Positions 57,806 to 64,000 of a stretch of DNA of 64,000 nt are shown piece by piece. The notes under the pieces are model-generated. The model saw only the letters and a program-made list of their open reading frames with translations. It had not been told where the DNA came from and did not search any database. The stretch's first letter is position 1, and each line of letters starts with the position of its first letter. The stretch covers positions 496,001 to 560,000 of the forward strand of contig WBVU01000005.1 in assembly GCA_009192285.1 (NCBI GenBank). The letters run 5' to 3'. Source of the stretch: Morchella semilibera (lineage: Eukaryota; Ascomycota; Pezizomycetes; Pezizales; Morchellaceae). Both the position numbers and the translations under genes were made by a program.

Positions 57806-59084
57806 CTGAACGAGTAGTTTTAGATATCCCACGTGAACAAACTTGAGTAGATTCATGATCTATCAATTGACTCTCTGCATTTTCTTCAATTAAAATTGAA
57901 GAGGAGGGGGAGCTCAACGGTGAATCATTTTGATTATTTGTGCATATTGGTTCAGGTGCAACCGTATGTTGAGTTGATTCTAGCATTTGAATTGCATTTT
58001 TCCCGATAGAATCAGTATAATGATTATCGTTAGGGGTTGAAGCACTTTGACGATTGGTGTTGGATGGTCCCGATACTGATATTGGTGATGATAGATTATC
58101 AATAGCACCTCCTCCCTCAAATTTATCGGTAATAACTGAAGATATTTTTCCAACTGGCGTTGACATATGACTCCATGAAACTGTTTCTGAAGAAGAGGAT
58201 GCAAAAGGTTGTTTGTAGCGGTTTAGTGTCCGATCTTGTGTAGTTTTGGGCAATTTAGAAGGAGGGCTTTCAGATCCGATAGGTCCAAGGAGGACATTAC
58301 GCTTTTTCTTTGGTGTTTGAAAAATGCTCGCTTTATCATCCTTTGGTGCAAGATCTCGAGCAAAGCTTATAGATACTATCTCGCCATAGGCTTATTATAT
58401 CTATTAGCTAATGAACTAACTTACAATTTGATTAAAATGATCAAACTTACCCCGATCCTCTGGACATTCATATTGGTACTTGAATGATGCATCAACTGTT
58501 TTGCCGGATACAAGATACTGAGAGAGCTTTGCAAATAATGGATATTGCGTATTTAGAAGGAAGGTTAACTGACACTAACTTCTGAATTAGTATAATTGTT
58601 GAAATCATTGAGATTTATATATAATACCGGAACATCTAATCGAGTTTCTCCATCATATTGAAACATCTGCCCCTCGAAGCGTTTCAGCTCTTCAACTGTT
58701 CCAACGACTTTGAGATCTAATGTAATTGTAATGGTGGAGTTAATGTATAAATCGTTTGTGATATATTTATTATCTAGTAATCCTTTCTGAAGCTCGATAC
58801 TACGCAATAAGGACAGCTGTTGAATGTATATGTCAATATAAAAACTATTTATAATATTAATAGAGATAAAATAGAATGGAGATTTGAATAATTACCTTTG
58901 GTTTTCGATTAGCACTATGAATCAAAGTACCATTAAGCAAATATACTCTATCAGGGTATAGAGTAGTCTCTAATGACATAAAGTATCGAATATCAACTTC
59001 TTGACGAATACCACTTGAATCATCATACGTGATCGTAGCAGTTTTATAACCCCCTATGCTAGTAACCGAAACAACGTGTCCCAT
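57806..59084 (-). CDS. OB-fold-like protein gene upstream of the Helitron Rep gene, four exons
   Basis: Exons: 59084-58896 (63 codons), 58816-58580, 58526-58451 and 58390 to about 57806, joined in frame by introns of 79, 53 and 60 bp with GT..AG ends; about 360 residues. Residues 1-60 (MGHVVSVTSIGGYKTATITY, then VDIRYFMSLE, RVYLLNGTLI) and the next exon (ITITLDLKVVGTVEELKRFE) have the beta-rich pattern of OB-fold single-strand DNA-binding (RPA-like) domains; this is a pattern call. KTPKKKRNV-like residues (PKKKRN) suggest a nuclear signal. The last half is Ser/Thr-rich and disordered. The final exon is cut near its end by a solo LTR. The first ATG is 59084; an upstream exon is possible. Its position just before Rep suggests it is a Helitron gene. 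Confidence 0.6.
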
Positions 59085-59114
59085 AAGTGTAGAATGTATA
59101 GGCGTATTGTTCAA

Positions 59115-59739
59115 GTCTCAAATTAGAATGAAAAAAATAAAGGAGAAGTTTATACGAACCAAAGTATCGTACAATCTTTCAATTTAGCTGAAAATAGTTT
59201 GTTGGGTGTCGATATACTGAACTGAATTTTAGAATTAAGAGCTCGGATATTTGTGAGAAATATATATAATGTGAACGCAAGATTTCCCCGCTTTCTTCAT
59301 ACATACCTAGCTTAATACATAATGATATTATAGTCGGCAATAATAAAATTATGATATTATAGTCGCCGATTACAAGGATATATTCCTTGATATTTTTATG
59401 ATATACATATATAGATAATAATATCAACGGTATATTCCGGTTAAAAATATTACGAAATATGATAAATCATATTTTCATATCTCTTGACATAAATCTCTAT
59501 GTCTGTGAGGTATAGTTCAATATACTTCACGATTAAGTCAAAATACTCGGAATTTTATCATAGGGAGAAAACATCTACGATTTGGAATATTTAGATGATT
59601 GCAAATCAAATTAAATCTCAGGTATAGTAGATGCTGGAGAATAAGTATGTAATAAGAGAAACAATAATCAAATCCATTGATATCATCCCCCACGATGATT
59701 CTTATCGTATATAATAGATATATATTATATATAAAAGAA
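59115..59739. other. AT-rich flank upstream of the OB-fold gene
   Basis: No gene seen. It should contain the promoter and possibly the Helitron 5' end; I could not identify a terminal motif. ATAATATCA-like words recur. Confidence 0.3.
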
Positions 59740-60556
59740 TTTTTTTTTTTTTTTAAATCATATAGTTCAATTAATTCTAGGTACATGAACATTGTATGCA
59801 GGGAAAACCCTATGGCATAAAGAGCACCTATCCCCAAACATCCTTTTTCCGCCTATAAAAAAAAAAAGAGTACCCCGCACGGAGGCCTCATTAAAAAAAA
59901 ATGCGTGAGAAGATAAGAAAAGAAAAGAATGTGACCGGTCAGCCAAAGGTGGCCGGAGATTGCGAGCGGTAGCGAGCCTGAGTGGGTGTGTGTGTGGTAC
60001 AGGACACGTCACAACAGGAGGAGGGTGGGTGGGATCCGGTTGCAGTCCAAAAGAGGATAGGATCCGCGAGCGGGGTAACACCCCAGAAAGGACATGGAGG
60101 GCCTGAAGGAATCCGGTTGCAGTCCGAAGAAGGGAGTCCAGCAGGAGAAAAGAATTTGACAGAATCCCCTTGCCAAAGGGAGAAACTTTCGTGGAGAGAG
60201 GGTTTTTCGTTAAACACGCCGGCGAAAGAACACGCCCTTAGGGGCCGCCGCAAGAACTCGCTCATTGACTTAACATAGTGGTGGTAAAGGAAGGTCCGCC
60301 CAGACTTATACTTCCCCCCCCGAGAGGAAGAAGCTAGGTTGGGATCCTGTATGTCGCCTAAACCTGGTGGCCAGGGTCATCGCAAAGAGAGGAGAGACGA
60401 CGTCCATAGAGAGTGGAGCGTCATTGTGAGGAAGAGTAAAGTTGTAGACATTTTCAAAGACATGAAGCCTAAGAAAAGTCTGTGTGTGAGGGTGAACCCC
60501 CCTATTCCCAACTCTTGGCGGAGTTGAGAACGAGGTTGCAAGGAGCAAGAGGGTTG
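59740..60556 (-). mobile_element. SINE-like element with LINE-type 3' tail
   Basis: On the minus strand the element ends in a 15-A tract (complement 59740-59754) preceded by TTATGCCATAG, a variant of CATACAATG and GTACCTAG, the same words in the same order as the last 70-80 bp of LINE 1 and LINE 2. The upstream 700 bp do not resemble either LINE. They are GC-richer than the flanks and hold a doubled phrase GACTGCAACCGGAT (complement at about 60,035 and 60,115). Short direct repeats ATATATAAAA (59727-59736 and 60557-60566) may be the target duplication. A non-autonomous element mobilised by the LINE family is the best reading; a 5'-truncated unrelated LINE is the alternative. Confidence 0.6.
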
Positions 60557-60839
60557 ATATATAAAATAACTATCTATATGCATTATATATTGGATATTAT
60601 TATATTTAAAATGTATAAATGTATAATAATATAAAATAAAATAATTTCATGATGTGTGACAACCCCTATTAGGAAATTTCATACAAAAGAGGTTTAGTGC
60701 TGTTACACCACCATAGAAACTGACACGCATATAGTTTTAGTATGTTTAAATATAAAAGTGCGACATCTCGATGTGGTTTGGTTAGTCGGCTTGGTGAAGT
60801 GGCAGGGATTAACGAGAGGGTAATGTAAGCTCGACACAC
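60557..60839. other. AT-rich non-coding stretch
   Basis: Nothing recognisable. Confidence 0.3.
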
Positions 60840-61012
60840 CCACCGCCAAGAGCTTAATATTTAGACACAGAGGTGGCAGGGATAAATGCCAAGAGCTAAA
60901 TATTTAGACACAGAGGTGGATAGCGCCACTTTCCATCAAATCTGAACCTAACGGGTTATATACTTTACCGCTGTTTACTGTAGCTCCCTAGACTGTCCCT
61001 ATTACGCTAGTT
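60840..61012. repeat. CTTGGC-type MITE-like repeat, copy 3
   Basis: Two direct units of GCCAAGAGCT.AATATTTAGA followed by CACAGAGGTGG lie at about 60853-60885 and 60887-60920, then AGCGCCACTTTCC and TTACCGCTGTTTACTG. It is the inverted counterpart of 27650-27905. Confidence 0.6.
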
Positions 61013-62499
61013 AATGAATTGAACAAAAAAATAAAAAACTTAGTATTGACACAGGGTTAGGGTTATGAACCATTCATGCGCCAATCCGCCGCCCCATGTT
61101 AAAGCTTGTAGACCAGGCCTACCAATGTATATATGTAACTCAAGGCTTGGGCCAGGCTAGTCGAACGACACCTACATACATGTATATAAAAGTTTAGACC
61201 TTTTCCGGCTTAGGAAATCTCTACCTTCGCTTAGGATATATTAAATACATACTCCGAACGATACTCGACATATTTCAACCTGGTCAAGCCCACCCCTATC
61301 GCAAACCTTACCCCCGTGGACCTCTCTGTCCCCCAAAACACTCGCTCATCTCCCGGAGATTTTACCTAAGCCCGAAACTATAAGAATTGTTTAAATCGCA
61401 GACCGCATACCCCCTGTTCAGCCCCCACATTCCACCCGCTAATCTAATGCATTGAACAAAAAGGGAGAAAAAACCGTTGATGTCGGTTATCGCTCGCCTA
61501 GGTGAGTGCTGCTTATAGTCGCAGAGGTACTGTGTGCTACATCGTGTAAGATCACGGTCGCTCGATGGTTTCTGTATAACATTTGTTGCTAACAGGGTGA
61601 TACGTGATATATATGATTCCGGCGAGATGTATATACACAGAATGACATGACGACAAAATACGGTTTGGAGGCAGGTTTAGCAGCAGTGTACCCACATCAA
61701 TAGTTCAGCCCATACAGGGAGGGGGGGGGGGCGATCACTTATGGAGTCTCCAAATAAATTAACCGACATCATAGACAAAATAATTAAATCCGAGCCACTT
61801 GTTGAGCCATCTGGCAGGCCACATCGGAGCCTTCAGAGCTTTTTGGGATGGGGTCGAGCCCATACTTGTGTACAAGTATATCCTCATGCTCCTAATAAAA
61901 CACACTTTCCCTTCCGAAATTCACTAGTCCGCAAGTCGGCCACTGTCCTAAAGGCTGGATGTAGCTTTTAGACTCTGAAGCTCGCCCATGGAACAACTTC
62001 CGGAGAGCTCTGCCCTCAGTTCAATTCTAGGGTGTTCCAGTCATCGGAAGAGGGTTAGAGTGCTCCGGCATCTCACGAAGGCTCCCTAATTCGAAGGTCC
62101 TGCGGTAGTCTCTTCGAGAATTATCATCTAGTCCAGAAAGTGCAAGAAAAAACGGCCGGATCTGAGTATGATACGTACGAACAGTTTGGTCCTCTGGACG
62201 AGCATTTATATTTTGTTTGTTGGGTCAACCCTAACCCAGACAGTTCGCCAGGTCTTGGCGTTCAAAGAAATAGATTAGGAAAATCTGTCTTGGGAGGTGG
62301 AAGTGGGGGGATGAGGTGTAAGAGCGGTCTGGGAAGCTGGCCGTCCCAATGGGCTAGATGGGGGCGGGAGGAGGCGGGCGCTGGCCATGTTGTCGAAGGG
62401 GTGGAGGGGGCGGATGTAGTGGGGGTGCGATCCTTTTTTGGTATGACAACCTTCTATACCTATAGAATAGAGCGTGCTGGCCACACTCACATTTCAAAC
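61013..62499. other. Long non-coding stretch
   Basis: No gene recognised. A telomere-like AGGGTTAGGGTT lies at 61053-61064 and a one-base-short variant at 62225-62235. There is an 11-G run at 61721-61731. Confidence 0.35.
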
Positions 62500-62612
62500 C
62501 TTGAACCCAAACCTTGAGCTCTTGGCGGGCTATCCACACCAAAAACGGGTCGCCAAGAACTAAATAATTAGGCTCGGAAGTTGTTGGCCAATACGCTCTA
62601 ATAATTAACTAT
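62500..62612. repeat. CTTGGC-type MITE-like repeat, copy 4
   Basis: Inverse copy of 2300-2440: GAGCTCTTGGCGGG, CTATCCACACCAAAAA, CGCCAAGAACTAAATA, then TTGGCCAATACGCTCTAATA. Confidence 0.6.
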
Positions 62613-63400
62613 ACATGCCATGGCCAAGAAGAACCTGAAACAATTCCGAATTAAGCCACAACCTTAAGCCCCGCACATTGCCTTTCCGGATCAGGGTAGG
62701 AAGTCCACAAGGGAGGGGAAAAACTAGGAACTACCATAGTAATACTCGATTTCCACCAACCAGGGTCGCTCTAGCGCGGTCATTCATGCCTTTCCCCACA
62801 CACACTACCACATACCACGAGCGCCTGACCTGACGACTCCGGCAGTATCTGCATAGTCGACATCCTGCAGGCAGAGGTGTAGGAAGGCAGAGACGGCGGC
62901 AGGCAGCCAGGTAGAGCGAGTGAGATCTCATGATCGTTATCATCCTATTTCTTGTAAGGGTGGATGTTGCCAACTGCACAATCACAGCTTCTTAGCCATA
63001 GACCACCCCATGGCCAATAGGGCCCTCCGGGGGAGACGTTGACCATTATCGAGAGACTGTCGATAGTAGAGTTGATGGTGGTGTGGCTTTGGTTACTCTT
63101 TGTCTCTGAATAGAATCAGCTACGCTACAACATACCAGTTTCAGATGGACCTGTCTTGATACCATGCAAGGGGCAAAATTCCATTATGTTGACACTGGGC
63201 CAGGAACATCACCTCCAGAACCGGCGAGAACACACTGCCGCCGGGAGGCACCTGAGACACACGTGACCAAGCCAATCAAGGGGAATCGGATGCCTGAAAG
63301 ATTGGATGCCTAAAATCTTCCTTTGGTTAAATACAAAGTCCCCCCATCCTATCTCTTAGTTGCCGACCTAACACAAAGACACCTCACTTCGACAACGGGT
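62613..63400. other. Non-coding stretch
   Basis: No gene recognised. Confidence 0.3.
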
Positions 63401-63574
63401 ATGCCAGCCCCCCCCCCCGCTTCTCTCACCCTTAACTGCGCCACTAATCCAACACTCCTTCCAGATATACTCCGCGCCCTCAGCTGGGCCATTCAACAGT
63501 CGCTCAGTTCTATTACGCCCCCCGCCATTCCAGACTCGATACGGCCCGTGATCTGGATCCTCGAGCAGGCTGGC
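63401..63574 (+). CDS. Small unknown reading frame cut by an LTR
   Basis: From the ATG at 63401 the frame reads MPAPPPASLTLNCATN, then LLPDILRALSWAIQQSL and PVIWILEQAG, and then enters the LTR that begins at 63575. The leucine-rich helices and GC-rich third positions look coding, and an 11-C run lies in the first codons. It is probably the 5' part of a host gene interrupted by the insertion. No family recognised. Confidence 0.35.
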
Positions 63575-63967
63575 TGTTACAGGATTGCTTGAAAGTGCGG
63601 TACTGGTGGTACAATGGTATTGTCCTGGTATGACGGTGCGATGGAAGAGTGACGTACGCCCAGAAGCGGGGTTCGGTTATAACTCGGCAACCACTACCAC
63701 ACCTCATGAGTGGACCCTTGAATTACCCCACCTCGTAGGAAGTCGGAGCAGTAGCGGAGGCATTGCGGGAGATTTGCTATTGGAGGAGTTAACGGGTTTA
63801 AGGGAGTTCTTCATGTATAAATAGCTAGTAGGATTCCCGTCATCTTAGGGGAACCATCATCCTCTCAAGCGAACGGAATCCGGTCTACAATATTACAAGT
63901 TTAAAAGCTACAGAACTATCGCTTAGCATTGGCCATATCTTAGTGACTTCTGAGATATCCCTTTACA
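63575..63967 (+). mobile_element. LTR (family A) at the right edge
   Basis: A 393-bp copy of the LTR at 9066-9459 (TGTTACAGGATTGCTTG to CCCTTTACA). The 5-bp flanks (CTGGC and CTATA) do not match, so it may be the 5' LTR of an element whose body lies beyond the window, or an old copy with altered flanks. Only 33 bp follow it here. Confidence 0.75.
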
Positions 63968-64000
63968 CTATATTGTACCTTATCCGGTCGCATACCCTAT

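Noticed and set aside
1-64000. tRNA or 5S rRNA genes
   Set aside because: I searched by eye for B-box-like GGTTCGAATCC with a matching acceptor stem and for 5S landmarks and found none convincing; a covariance-model scan would be decisive.

Overview
The window looks like a gene-poor, repeat-rich piece of a filamentous ascomycete genome (Pezizomycotina; a truffle- or morel-like Pezizomycete is my tentative guess, from gene style only). Reasons: introns of 48-80 bp with GT..AG ends and TACTAAC-like branch points; fungal-only protein types (HNH_2 nuclease, F-box/ankyrin, a multipass membrane protein of unknown function, a DUF6532-like protein, short beta-trefoil lectins); Tad1-like non-LTR retrotransposons; many solo LTRs; TTAGGG-type motifs; and nonsense changes of the CGA to TGA and CAG to TAG kind in an old transposon, as expected of RIP-like mutation.

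Left part (1-28 kb): scattered host genes in long non-coding tracts with foldback elements. A spliced beta-trefoil (ricin-B-like) lectin gene (6272-6805), a decayed pogo/IS630-type transposase (7.9-8.5 kb), a solo LTR (9.07-9.46 kb), the 3' exons of a membrane protein (11.4-12.2 kb), a decayed second lectin (13.6-14.2 kb), an HNH endonuclease-domain protein (14.8-16.3 kb), a coiled-coil gene relic (16.9-17.5 kb), an unknown gene (19.9-20.6 kb), a triple-foldback MITE (20.8-21.4 kb), and an F-box/ankyrin pseudogene followed by an intact F-box/ankyrin gene (23.3-25.0 kb). The lectin and F-box genes share a repeat in their upstream regions.

Middle (28-44 kb): LINE 1 (28060-33270, plus strand, 16-bp target duplication) sits in one arm of a hairpin MITE. 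It is followed by three super-units built around a 31-bp minisatellite (34-36.6 kb), one array of which is split by a solo LTR. Then comes an AT-rich block: a short zinc-cluster-like protein gene, a hairpin leading into a 148-bp tandem array, a two-exon gene for a basic protein with 20-residue repeats (41571-42139), and a complete six-exon DUF6532-like gene (42434-44091, minus).

Right part (44.6-64 kb): a degenerate satellite built of CTTATTCCTA-like words, split by LINE 2 (45372-50533, minus, nearly intact). Next is a minus-strand Helitron: an OB-fold-like protein gene with four exons (57.8-59.1 kb) lies directly upstream of a RIP-damaged Rep/Pif1-helicase gene (52.1-57.0 kb), and two solo LTRs of one 630-bp family are inserted in the two Helitron genes. 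A SINE-like element with a LINE-type 3' tail follows (59.7-60.6 kb), then MITE copies and an LTR at the right edge that cuts a small reading frame.

The most novel candidates are the Helitron with its OB-fold gene and the neighbouring DUF6532, zinc-cluster and repeat-protein genes as possible cargo, and the SINE-like element that borrows the tail of the local LINEs.
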